NCBI RefSeq assembly: GCF_002903145.1 | Contig: NZ_PPDJ01000002.1 | Coordinates: forward strand, 434,001 to 498,000 | Direction of reading: 5' to 3' | Source of the DNA: Halobacteriovorax sp. DA5 | GTDB taxonomy: Bacteria > Bdellovibrionota > Bacteriovoracia > Bacteriovoracales > Bacteriovoracaceae | Length of the DNA: 64,000 nt | In this document: piece by piece, positions 35,915 through 43,793 of the stretch | Layout: every line of letters starts with the position of its first letter | Numbering within the stretch: the stretch's first letter is position 1 | The notes under the pieces: generated by a model | What the model saw: the letters and a program-made list of their open reading frames with translations, nothing else | Databases searched by the model: none | Told to the model about the DNA's origin: nothing | Made by a program: the position numbers and the translations under genes

Positions 35915-35917
35915 TTC

Positions 35918-36625
35918 TTATAAAATATCACGATCTCTTTGGTGAAACTCAACCTTATTCACACGAATGAGCGTTTTAATTTCACGCTTAATCGGAGCAA
36001 CCCAACGAGGGTGAAGCTGAACATTTAAAGTTAGAAGTCTTTCGTCTGATACAGCATCAAGAACTTCTTCACTTACAATTTCAATATCCTCAACTCTTGA
36101 GTATAGAATCTCCTTAACATGTCCACGAATTCGACCATTTGAAAGCACTTCAATATAGAAGTTTTGCTTGGCCTTCTCAGACTCAAGCATACGATAAACT
36201 GGGTTAATAAGACGCAGAACTGCAAAAAGTGAAATTGTAATCAAACTAGCAATCACAGGATAACCAAATCCAACAGTCATCCCAATAGCAGCAACAACCC
36301 ATACAGTAGCTGCAGTCGTCATCCCTACAACATTACCACGGCCTTGTATAATGGCCCCTGCACCCAAGAAACCGATACCACTTACAATTTGCGCGGCCAT
36401 CCGATTGGGATCGGCCACCGTGCCCATATGCTCACTCATGGTCAGAACACTAAGAGATGTATATGTTGCTGCCCCTAGACAGATCAACATATTCGTCTTT
36501 ATCCCAGCAGATTTCATCTTCTGTTCACGGTCATATCCGATAAAGCCACCTAGAAAGATTGAGCAAACAACTTTGATGCCCATCGAAATATAAACTGGTT
36601 GCTCTCCAATGAATTCAATATACAT
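35918..36625 (-). CDS. MgtC/SapB family inner-membrane protein
   Basis: The 235-residue protein has about five transmembrane segments and the MgtC signature: FLGGFIGYDREQKMKSAGIKT, ICLGAATYTSLS, AAQIVSGIGFLGAGAII, and TTAATVWVVAAIGM. The cytoplasmic C-terminal part of about 85 residues looks like an ACT-type domain (FYIEVLSNGRIRGHVKEIL). MgtC proteins aid growth at low magnesium and inhibit F-ATPase in Salmonella; the role here is not known. It stands alone on the minus strand. Confidence 0.9.
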   Translation of the reverse strand: MYIEFIGEQPVYISMGIKVVCSIFLGGFIGYDREQKMKSAGIKTNMLICLGAATYTSLSVLTMSEHMGTVADPNRMAAQIVSGIGFLGAGAIIQGRGNVVGMTTAATVWVVAAIGMTVGFGYPVIASLITISLFAVLRLINPVYRMLESEKAKQNFYIEVLSNGRIRGHVKEILYSRVEDIEIVSEEVLDAVSDERLLTLNVQLHPRWVAPIKREIKTLIRVNKVEFHQRDRDIL

Positions 36626-36680
36626 ATAACCTCTTGTGGAATAAAATAAACTAAAGTCTATTTTAACAAGGATTTATCAG

Positions 36681-37808
36681 TTGAAAAGGGCCAAGGCCGT
36701 AAATTTTTTAGCTATTCAGACGAATAACTACCTTAATCTCAAGGCAGACTTCACAATGAGTGAAAATTTGTATTCGAAGAATAAGGACTTTGAAAAATTT
36801 GAAGCGCGTTTTCCTATTCAAGCTTATAAATTACTTAGGGCATATGAGTTCGAAATTAAGGTTGTGGCCTTAGATCAAAATAACAAAGAACTCTTCACAA
36901 AGAACTTAGAAACAGATTCATATGGAGGCCTGCTTGCCAAGATACCTCTTCCTAGAGATTGCAAGGATTGCTTGGCAAAGATTGAAGCCTACGAAATTTC
37001 TAAATACCCAGGGCTTGAGTTACATCTTGGGACCTTCATCCCATTAAAGATTACAGATAATCGAAAAATTATTATCTGTGACTTTGATAAGACGCTTGTT
37101 GAAACAAAATACTCGAAGCCAAGTGAAATCTATGACTCATTAACAAGTCCTTTAAAGAATTATCCAACATTAGATAATTCAGTGAAACTTCTTAAGTCAT
37201 ATATTGAAATGGGATATCACCCATTTATTCTTTCAGCATCTCCACACTTTTATGAAGATGCAATTCGTGACTGGCTATACGCTAATGAAATTTTCACGGC
37301 CGGTATCTTTCTAAAAGATTATCGCCGCATTCTTTCTATATTAGAAAATGATCTAACTCCAAAAGATATCAAGACTCAAGGAATTTATAAGCTAGGCCAC
37401 TTACTCGATATCGTTAACATGACAGATATTCCATCTTCTGTTGTTTTAATGGGAGATAATTTTGAGTCAGACCCATTAATTTATCTAACATTCTCTGAGC
37501 TGTTATCCGGCCGAGTTGAGCCGAGACAGCTTTGGAATGAGCTAAAAAGAGTGGAAGACTTTAAAGTTACAGCACGTCAAAACGGACTTTTCTTAAATAA
37601 GATTTTTCAAATCAAGGATAATGTAAAACACCATGGGCTTGATAAAGAAGTGAAGATTTACATTAGAAAAAAAGGCAATGAATCGCAGCTAAATATTCGC
37701 GCTCCGTTCAACTCTTACCATGGAAAGATTGAGTTATATGATGGAAATCTTCTAGCAAATGAAAGTGAGACTAAGAAGCAAATAGAAGCTCAGGGGCCCA
37801 CAAAATAA
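36681..37808 (+). CDS. App1-type (DUF2183) HAD-like phosphatase domain protein
   Basis: The 375-residue protein starts at TTG 36681, with AAGGA 10 bases upstream. It has an N-terminal beta domain (about 1-115) and a catalytic domain with IIICDFDKTLVETKYS (Asp134 nucleophile region, DxDxT), HPFILSASPHFYEDAI, and VVLMGDNFESDPLIY. This order is that of App1/lipin-like phosphatidate phosphatases, common in bacteria with unknown lipid substrates. No signal peptide is evident. Its 3' end overlaps the small convergent gene at 37771 by 38 bases. Confidence 0.82.
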   Translation: MKRAKAVNFLAIQTNNYLNLKADFTMSENLYSKNKDFEKFEARFPIQAYKLLRAYEFEIKVVALDQNNKELFTKNLETDSYGGLLAKIPLPRDCKDCLAKIEAYEISKYPGLELHLGTFIPLKITDNRKIIICDFDKTLVETKYSKPSEIYDSLTSPLKNYPTLDNSVKLLKSYIEMGYHPFILSASPHFYEDAIRDWLYANEIFTAGIFLKDYRRILSILENDLTPKDIKTQGIYKLGHLLDIVNMTDIPSSVVLMGDNFESDPLIYLTFSELLSGRVEPRQLWNELKRVEDFKVTARQNGLFLNKIFQIKDNVKHHGLDKEVKIYIRKKGNESQLNIRAPFNSYHGKIELYDGNLLANESETKKQIEAQGPTK

Positions 37809-38016
37809 TTTGTCCAATACAAATATATAGACCTACTTTATGAAACCTTTGAGTGAAATCTTCACCAAAGTTTTTAGAAAATTGTTTTGAAATAGGCCAG
37901 TTGGCCGGTGAGAATCTAGTTAACTCAATGGCCACTCTAAGACCAGACAAGGCAACACATACGGCAATAAAAGTTTGATTGCTAGGATTAACAAGTGAAC
38001 TTAAAATATTAGACAT
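37771..38016 (-). CDS. Small membrane protein, unknown
   Basis: The 81-residue frame from the ATG at 38014-38016 has two hydrophobic segments (FIAVCVALSGLRVAIEL and GLYICIGQIILWAPELL) around a polar loop. TGGAGCG lies 5 bases before the start. Codon use is like that of neighbouring genes (ATT, AAA and GCC after G). It overlaps the phosphatase gene by 38 bases and its start codon shares CATG with the divergent gene's ATG. The ribosome site and hydrophobicity persuade me it is real. Confidence 0.6.
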   Translation of the reverse strand: MSNILSSLVNPSNQTFIAVCVALSGLRVAIELTRFSPANWPISKQFSKNFGEDFTQRFHKVGLYICIGQIILWAPELLFAS

Positions 38017-39463
38017 GAGCGCTCCATTTAAAGAAAATTCTCCACTATACATAGAACTCTTCGACAATTTAGAGGAATCAATTTACCAATTGGCCGCCCT
38101 CGATAAGGAAGATGTAAAACTTGCCTGGAGTAATTTGAGAGAAAGCTCATATTTTGGGCCAAATATTTTAAAAGGCGCAATTCATAAACTCTTTAGTCAG
38201 GTATTTGCCCACCAAAGTACTTTTTTAAAAGACCATTCGGATGAATACTATAGAAAGTCGTATCATAAGCTAATAACTAGCTACGCTCAAGGCCTAGGAA
38301 TAAGTCCAAAAGACGCACTTTATTTAAGCTTTATGCATGAGTACTTAAATAACCCAAGTGCTGTCTTTGAAGGGATAAAAGATTATCACTTAGAAGCGAA
38401 CTCTCCAATTGAGTTAATCAATACTCCAATCCAAGAGACTTTCAATGACAAAATTAGATTTGTTCATTTTAAGTCCGGACAAAACCTTGAGGCTATCGTT
38501 ATTCAAAACCTAATGTCACCATTTGCAACATATGGTGGTGTTAATGAAGCGGGATTAAGTGTCCAACTAGTACAAAGAGATGCATTAAAGATCAACTATA
38601 AGGGAATGAGCGCAAGCTACTTGGCCCTAGTTGTTTTATTAGGTTTCAACGATATTAATGAGGCCGTAAAATTCTTAAAAGAACAAGAGCTTGTTTTCCA
38701 CTGGGAGTTCCATATAAAGGATGCTGGTGGTAATTACCGAGTTGTTGCTATTGATGGCCAAGAAGTTCATGTTTATGACGGCAAAGAAAGGACTGAAAAA
38801 GATTATTTTAAATACCATCTTGATACATATAAGAAGAAACATTGGCCTACGACAATTTCGGCCTTAACGATTAATTCAGGTGATATTTATCTTTCAATTT
38901 TTGATTCAAAGAAATTTGAAATAAAGCAAATTCACTACTGTGATCTCTTTAAATCGACTTTCTCAGTTGTCTCAAAGAAACAAAAAGTGACAAAAGTTTT
39001 TAAAGAAATATTTACGATAAAAAACTACCTCAACATCGCGCAAGTAGCTTTTAACAATAATCTTTCGGAAGAGTGTTATCATCAATTGCAACTGGCCATT
39101 GTTTTTGCCAAAAAGATGTCAGGGAATGGAAATCAAAAGAAGCTTATCTCAAAGCTTGAACTTACTTTTATGGCCTGCCAGTATATTTTTGAGTCGCATA
39201 AAGAAACACAACAATACATTCTACAAAATTTGATAAAATTATATCCATCCTTAGATGACTACCATAGAGATTTAGCACTTATACTAATGCAAAGGCTGCA
39301 GATCCTTATGGACGAAAAAATTCATTTAATCGATGGCCCAAAAGAGCTTAAAAGAGTGATTTTTACGGAATCAAAACTTGGAAAATTCCCACACCAGGCC
39401 CTAAAGAAAACAACTTTACTAAGGCCAAACCACCTTGATTTCTGCCCGACATCAGGACTGTAG
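38015..39463 (+). CDS. NTN-hydrolase-like protein (C45-type resemblance)
   Basis: I start at the ATG 38015; a TTG at 37979 is the alternative and neither has a good ribosome site. The 482-residue protein contains MSPFATYGGVNEAGLSVQLV, like the GMNEAGL segment of acyl-transferase/C45 peptidases and related NTN hydrolases, followed by a beta-rich core (FHIKDAGGNYRVVAIDGQ). The usual catalytic Cys at the processed N-terminus of that fold is not evident. The last 150 residues are helical, TPR-like in look. Family assignment is tentative. Confidence 0.6.
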   Translation: MSAPFKENSPLYIELFDNLEESIYQLAALDKEDVKLAWSNLRESSYFGPNILKGAIHKLFSQVFAHQSTFLKDHSDEYYRKSYHKLITSYAQGLGISPKDALYLSFMHEYLNNPSAVFEGIKDYHLEANSPIELINTPIQETFNDKIRFVHFKSGQNLEAIVIQNLMSPFATYGGVNEAGLSVQLVQRDALKINYKGMSASYLALVVLLGFNDINEAVKFLKEQELVFHWEFHIKDAGGNYRVVAIDGQEVHVYDGKERTEKDYFKYHLDTYKKKHWPTTISALTINSGDIYLSIFDSKKFEIKQIHYCDLFKSTFSVVSKKQKVTKVFKEIFTIKNYLNIAQVAFNNNLSEECYHQLQLAIVFAKKMSGNGNQKKLISKLELTFMACQYIFESHKETQQYILQNLIKLYPSLDDYHRDLALILMQRLQILMDEKIHLIDGPKELKRVIFTESKLGKFPHQALKKTTLLRPNHLDFCPTSGL

Positions 39464-39478
39464 TGGCGCACAAAGAAA

Positions 39479-39739
39479 TTAGAGAATATTTAGCCTTCTG
39501 ATGGCCTCATTCATCTTCTCTTTTTTGTCTTTTAGCTTCTTTTTCACAGAGCGTTTGCGTTCGTAGAGCTCCTCTACAAAGCTTTTTATCAATGACATAC
39601 GCTTACTATCATTATTGCTCTCATCAAAATTTTTTGATCCATCACAACCTTTATGAAGCCGCTTCACACGTGTCTGATCTGAGCTTATTTGATCAGTTGG
39701 ACGCACAGGATTTTCGAGTTTTTTGATATTTAACGCCAT
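39479..39739 (-). CDS. Small basic helical protein, unknown
   Basis: The 86-residue protein is strongly basic and helical in its C-terminal half (YERKRSVKKKLKDKKEKMNEAI). It has no signal or membrane segment. It is convergent with the gene ending at 39463. AAGG lies about 12 bases before the ATG. It could bind nucleic acid; nothing more can be said. Confidence 0.6.
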   Translation of the reverse strand: MALNIKKLENPVRPTDQISSDQTRVKRLHKGCDGSKNFDESNNDSKRMSLIKSFVEELYERKRSVKKKLKDKKEKMNEAIRRLNIL

Positions 39740-39958
39740 GTTCTTATTATAACCTTGTTTAAATTAGACAAAGACTAAATATTATAAAAACTACCTAAGA
39801 TAAATTACTGAAATTATTCAGTTTTCAAAGATAATTATAATTGTGATTAGGTTGACATTAAAAAACTGTCTTATTCATGCTAAAAGAGCGTAATTTCAAA
39901 ATGTTAGATTTTTTTAGATTTCTATATATTAGGATTCAATATACGAGGAGAACAACAA

Positions 39959-40876
39959 ATGAAACACACAATTGTTGCGGTAATGAGCATTGTACTAGCA
40001 ATAACGACAGGGATCTCTTGTAAGAGAGATATGAAACTAGGAAGTAAAGATAATCCTGTTAAACTTTACTTTACACCATCAGTTGATGCAGACACTATTG
40101 CGTCGAATTCAGTTCACTTTATCAAATTCTTAGAGAAAGAAACTGGTCTTTACTTCAAGACAGGTATTCCAACAAACTATATCTCAGTTGTTGAATCTTT
40201 TGGTTCAAAAAGAGCTGATATTGCTGTTATGAACTCTTTCGGTTACCTAATGGCAAATGAAAAATATGGTGCAAGTGCAAAGCTAAAAGTTCTTCGTTAT
40301 GGACACGACTACTACCAAGGGCAAATCATTGCTCACGTAGACAGTGGAATTAACTCAATTAAAGATCTTGAAGGTAAGAAATTTGCATACACTGACCCTT
40401 CATCAACTTCAGGATACATGTTCCCACTAAAAATCATGATGGAAAACAATGTAAAACCAGGAAACACAACTTTTGCTATTAAGCACGACAACGTTGTAAC
40501 AATGGTATACCAAAGACAAGTAGATGCTGGTGCAACTTACTACTCTGCTCCTTCAGAAGATGGAACAATCCGTGACGCTCGTTCACGCGTAAAAACTCAA
40601 TTCCCAGATGTTGAAGATAAAGTAAAAATCGTTCAAATCACTGAAAAAATTCCTAACGATCCATTCGTATTTAGAAAAGATCTACCAGCTGACGTAACAG
40701 CAAGCTTTATTGCTGCAGTTAAGAAATACATCACTACTCCAGATGGAAAAGATGTATTCGAAAATATTTACAGTGTAGGTGGCCTAGTTGATACAACTGA
40801 TGCAGATTACGATGGACTAAGAAACGTAATTAAAACACTAAATATCAATCTTGAAGAACAACTTAACAAGAAATAG
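39959..40876 (+). CDS. phnD: Phosphonate/phosphite-type ABC transporter binding lipoprotein
   Basis: The 305-residue protein has a lipoprotein signal ending in GISC (Cys21) and the PhnD-like fold: LYFTPSVDADTIASNS, RADIAVMNSFGYLMA, FAYTDPSSTSGYMFP, DAGATYYSAPSEDGT, VKIVQITEKIPNDPFVF. It binds a phosphorus oxyanion and delivers it to PhnC/PhnE. It leads a three-gene operon. Codons ending in C and frequent GCA/CTT use indicate strong expression compared with neighbours. A TTGACA at 39852-39857 may be its -35 box. No phosphonate-breakdown genes are nearby, so phosphate or phosphite are also possible ligands. Confidence 0.9.
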   Translation: MKHTIVAVMSIVLAITTGISCKRDMKLGSKDNPVKLYFTPSVDADTIASNSVHFIKFLEKETGLYFKTGIPTNYISVVESFGSKRADIAVMNSFGYLMANEKYGASAKLKVLRYGHDYYQGQIIAHVDSGINSIKDLEGKKFAYTDPSSTSGYMFPLKIMMENNVKPGNTTFAIKHDNVVTMVYQRQVDAGATYYSAPSEDGTIRDARSRVKTQFPDVEDKVKIVQITEKIPNDPFVFRKDLPADVTASFIAAVKKYITTPDGKDVFENIYSVGGLVDTTDADYDGLRNVIKTLNINLEEQLNKK

Positions 40877-40912
40877 TAGTTTTTTACTTTATTAAATAAA
40901 GAGAGAATAAAA

Positions 40913-41674
40913 ATGATTCTAGAAGTTAAAAATGTTAACAAAGTTTATCCGAACGGATGCCACGCCCTAAACAACGTTAGCTTCAACGTTAACAAAGGCG
41001 AGTTCCTAGTAATTATCGGTCTATCAGGTTCTGGGAAATCGACAATGCTAAGATGTATGAATCGTCTTCACGACGTTACTAGTGGAGAGATCATCTTCGA
41101 AGGACAAGACATCACTAAACTTAAGGGTAGTGCAATGAGAACTGCACGCTCACACATCGGGATGATCTTCCAACACTTTAACTTAATCCCAAGAAGAACT
41201 GTTATGACTAACGTTCTTTCTGGAACACTTGCAAGAACAGGAGTTATCAAGTCGGTACTTGGTATCTACTCTGAAGAAGATAAGAAAAAAGCAATGGAAT
41301 ACATCAAGATTGTTGGTCTTGAAGGTAAAGAAAACGTACGTGCAGACAATCTTTCAGGTGGTCAGCAACAACGTGTAGCTATTGCTCGTGCTCTTATGCA
41401 AAACCCTAAGGTTCTTCTTGCTGATGAGCCAGTTGCGTCTCTTGACCCTGCAACTTCTCACTCTGTTATGCAATACCTTAAAAAAGTTAACGAAGAACTT
41501 GGTGTTACAGTTATCTGTAACCTTCACTTCTTATCACTTGTTAGAGAATACGCATCACGCGTAGTAGCTCTAAAAGGTGGAAAGCTGATCTATGAAGGTC
41601 AACCACTTGATATTAACGAAGAATGGTTCCAGACAATTTATGGCGAAGACGCTGTAGAAGTAACAATTAACTAA
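40913..41674 (+). CDS. phnC: Phosphonate-type ABC transporter ATPase
   Basis: The 253-residue ATPase has Walker A GLSGSGKST, the Q-loop in GMIFQHFNLIPRRTV (PhnC-typical), signature LSGGQQQR, Walker B VLLADEP with the D-loop ASLDP, and a switch His in ICNLHFLSL. It powers uptake through PhnE. The gene lies 36 bases after phnD and 24 before phnE. Its codon use shares the high-expression bias of the operon. Confidence 0.95.
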   Translation: MILEVKNVNKVYPNGCHALNNVSFNVNKGEFLVIIGLSGSGKSTMLRCMNRLHDVTSGEIIFEGQDITKLKGSAMRTARSHIGMIFQHFNLIPRRTVMTNVLSGTLARTGVIKSVLGIYSEEDKKKAMEYIKIVGLEGKENVRADNLSGGQQQRVAIARALMQNPKVLLADEPVASLDPATSHSVMQYLKKVNEELGVTVICNLHFLSLVREYASRVVALKGGKLIYEGQPLDINEEWFQTIYGEDAVEVTIN

Positions 41675-41698
41675 GTTTTTTGGATATAGGATTAAATA

Positions 41699-42793
41699 AT
41701 GACAACGACGACTCAAACGGCAGATACGCAAGTTAATAACTTACCAAAACCAAGAGAAGAGTACACATCATACAAAGTTAAGATGAATTTCTTTTCTTTC
41801 TTAATCGATTTTCTTCTTTGGTCATACATGATTCTTGTTTCATGGAAGATCGTATGGGAGAGACTAATTCTTGGTCTACGTTACCCAGATTTTTCTTGGA
41901 ACCAACCACTAATCGCTCTTGGAGCAGGTTTTGTAGTAGCAGCAGCTCTTTACACAACTAAAATGTCTCTTGGACGCGGATTAACTGGTATTATGAAAAG
42001 AGATGAGAATACTCTATTTATGAAAGAGCCATTCTCATTCGTACTTATTGCAACAGTAGCACTAACATTTATTGCTAGTATTTATGTTTCACAAATTTCA
42101 ATTTATGAATTCCTTTCTGAATCAGGAATGACTGGTGCTAAGAGAATCTTTACAGCTCTTTTAACACCAAACTTTGCAATTTTTGAAGAAGCTCTTTTTG
42201 CAGCAATTGAAACGATCTACATGGCCTTCATTGCAACGGCCGTAGCACTTCCAATTGCATTTGTTCTAGCGTTCTTTGCAGCTAGAAACCTAATGAATGG
42301 ATCTCGTCTAACAATGACAATTTACTCTGTTGTTAGATTCTTTCTAAACGTTTCACGCTCAATTGAGCCACTAGTATGGGCGATTATCTTCTCTGTATGG
42401 GTTGGTATTGGACCTTTCGCTGGTATGATGGCACTTTGTCTTCACTCTGTATCTTCACTTTCGAAGCTATACTCTGAGCAAATTGAAAACGTTTCTAATG
42501 GACCTATTGAAGCAATGATGGCAACAGGTGCACACCCAGTTCAAGTAATCTGGTTTGGTGTTGTTCCACAAATCGTTCTTCCATACCTATCTTTCTCAAT
42601 CTACCGTTGGGACATCAACGTACGTATGGCCACAGTAATTGGTCTAGTTGGTGGTGGTGGTATTGGTACAATGCTAATGCAGTACCAAGGTCTAGCGAAA
42701 TGGAATGAAGTTGGTCTTCTAGTAATCGTTATTGCAGCGATTGTTTGGATCATGGACTGGCTATCTTCTAAGATTCGTGAAGCAATCAAGTAG
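41699..42793 (+). CDS. phnE: Phosphonate-type ABC transporter permease
   Basis: The 364-residue protein has at least six membrane segments and the EAA-type loop in IEAMMATGAHPVQVIWFGVVPQI, which contacts the ATPase. SVVRFFLNVSRSIEPLVWAIIF and GVGGGGIGTMLMQYQGL-like segments are typical of PhnE (here GLVGGGGIGTMLMQ). It is longer than common PhnE (about 270 residues) because of an N-terminal extension with two extra hydrophobic segments (residues 30-85). A strong terminator follows. Confidence 0.94.
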   Translation: MTTTTQTADTQVNNLPKPREEYTSYKVKMNFFSFLIDFLLWSYMILVSWKIVWERLILGLRYPDFSWNQPLIALGAGFVVAAALYTTKMSLGRGLTGIMKRDENTLFMKEPFSFVLIATVALTFIASIYVSQISIYEFLSESGMTGAKRIFTALLTPNFAIFEEALFAAIETIYMAFIATAVALPIAFVLAFFAARNLMNGSRLTMTIYSVVRFFLNVSRSIEPLVWAIIFSVWVGIGPFAGMMALCLHSVSSLSKLYSEQIENVSNGPIEAMMATGAHPVQVIWFGVVPQIVLPYLSFSIYRWDINVRMATVIGLVGGGGIGTMLMQYQGLAKWNEVGLLVIVIAAIVWIMDWLSSKIREAIK

Positions 42794-42824
42794 AACTGAT
42801 AATTCAATATTTCAATACAAAAGA

Positions 42825-42849
42825 AGGCCCGCATCCGCGGGCCTTTTTA
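42825..42849 (+). terminator. Rho-independent terminator after phnE
   Basis: AGGCCCGC (42825-42832), loop ATCC and GCGGGCCT (42837-42844) form a GC-rich 8-bp stem followed by TTTTAT. Confidence 0.88.
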
Positions 42850-42873
42850 TTTCTCTCCCTAAATAATTAAATC

Positions 42874-43107
42874 TTAGTTTTCACACATTCCTTTTTTAGA
42901 AAATGAGTCTTGAATCTTAAGCGCATCACCTTTTGTATACCAAAACTGGCTATGAGGTTTATCGTTTATCAAGATACGATAATGATTCTTAGCTGGATGC
43001 TTTTGTAGTGAGCAAGCACCCTCTACCGATGCAATGTCTCGCTGGGGGGATGTCCCACAAGAAACGAGCGTAAGCCCTAATACGGCCATGGCCATTAACT
43101 TTTTCAT
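42874..43107 (-). CDS. Small lipoprotein, unknown
   Basis: The 77-residue product has a lipoprotein signal MKKLMAMAVLGLTLVSC (Cys17) and a mature part of 60 residues with two more Cys (EGACSLQ, KKGMCEN) that may pair. GGAGGAATT is an ideal ribosome site. A sigma-28-like promoter lies 33 bases upstream. It probably sits in the outer membrane; function is unknown. Confidence 0.82.
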   Translation of the reverse strand: MKKLMAMAVLGLTLVSCGTSPQRDIASVEGACSLQKHPAKNHYRILINDKPHSQFWYTKGDALKIQDSFSKKGMCEN

Positions 43108-43139
43108 AATTCCTCCTACGTCCTAATCACGTAGTAAAA

Positions 43140-43167
43140 TTATCGGATAATCTTAAGAATAACTTTA
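43140..43167 (-). promoter_or_regulatory. Sigma-28 (FliA)-like promoter for the small lipoprotein gene
   Basis: On the minus strand, TAAAGTTA (from 43167) and TCCGATAA (43147-43140) are 16 bases apart after TAAA, the same spacing as at 5473-5446. The -10 box matches GCCGATAA in 7 of 8 bases. The predicted start near 43133 gives a 25-base leader that holds the ribosome site. Confidence 0.5.
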
Positions 43168-43237
43168 GCGTATTACTCAACTATTATTGTATTTAAAAAA
43201 GAACCGCTTTCATGTATGCTTTATAAAAGGAGAAAAA

Positions 43238-43714
43238 ATGAAAGGAAATCAAGAAGTTATCACTATTTTTAATGAGTTACTAACACAAGAGCTATCGGCC
43301 ATTGATCTCTATTTCCTTCATTCACGCCTTTTTCAAGACATGGGACTGACTAAATTATATGAGCGCATTGATCATGAAAAAGATGATGAAACAATTCACG
43401 CAACCAAGCTAATTGAAAGAATTATCTTCTTAGAGGGCCTACCTGAGTTAGGAACGCGTCTTCCATACAAGCCAAGTCGTGATGTGAAGCAATTATTATC
43501 TGATGAGCTTCAGTATGAAGTTGAAAATAGTAAATTACTTAGAAAGGCAATCGCCCTCTGTGAGTCTGTTAATGACTATGTTTCAAGAGACCTACTATTG
43601 GGACTACTTTCAGATACTGAAAATGATCATATCGATTGGCTAGAAACTCAACTTTCACTAATTGATAAAATTGGTTTACAAAATTATCTACAGACTGCAT
43701 CTGAATCTGTTTAA
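43238..43714 (+). CDS. bfr: Bacterioferritin lacking the haem-ligand Met
   Basis: The start is the ATG at 43238 after AAAAGGAGAAAAA; the frame upstream is open but unsupported. The 158-residue protein aligns throughout with E. coli Bfr. The ferroxidase ligands E18, E51, H54, E94, E128 and H131 are all present. Residue 52, the axial haem-ligand Met in E. coli, is Thr (DETIH against DEMKH). It should store and oxidise iron but not bind haem in the usual site. It stands alone. Confidence 0.93.
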   Translation: MKGNQEVITIFNELLTQELSAIDLYFLHSRLFQDMGLTKLYERIDHEKDDETIHATKLIERIIFLEGLPELGTRLPYKPSRDVKQLLSDELQYEVENSKLLRKAIALCESVNDYVSRDLLLGLLSDTENDHIDWLETQLSLIDKIGLQNYLQTASESV

Positions 43715-43725
43715 AGAAAGTAAAA

Positions 43726-43793
43726 AAAAGTAAACATTCATCTGTTTTTTATTTATAATTAGATAAATTAATTAAACACGGATGTTTACTTTT
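43726..43793. repeat. 12-bp inverted repeat around the FecR-barrel gene promoter/start
   Basis: AAAAGTAAACAT (43726-43737) and ATGTTTACTTTT (43782-43793) are perfect inverted copies 44 bases apart. TATAAT lies between at 43754-43759, and the right arm ends directly before the ATG at 43794. It may be a paired operator. Confidence 0.6.

Noticed and set aside
39852..39881. Pho box or clear promoter upstream of phnD
   Set aside because: TTGACA is present, but no good -10 at 16-18 bases and no 11-base-spaced CTGTCA repeats are seen.
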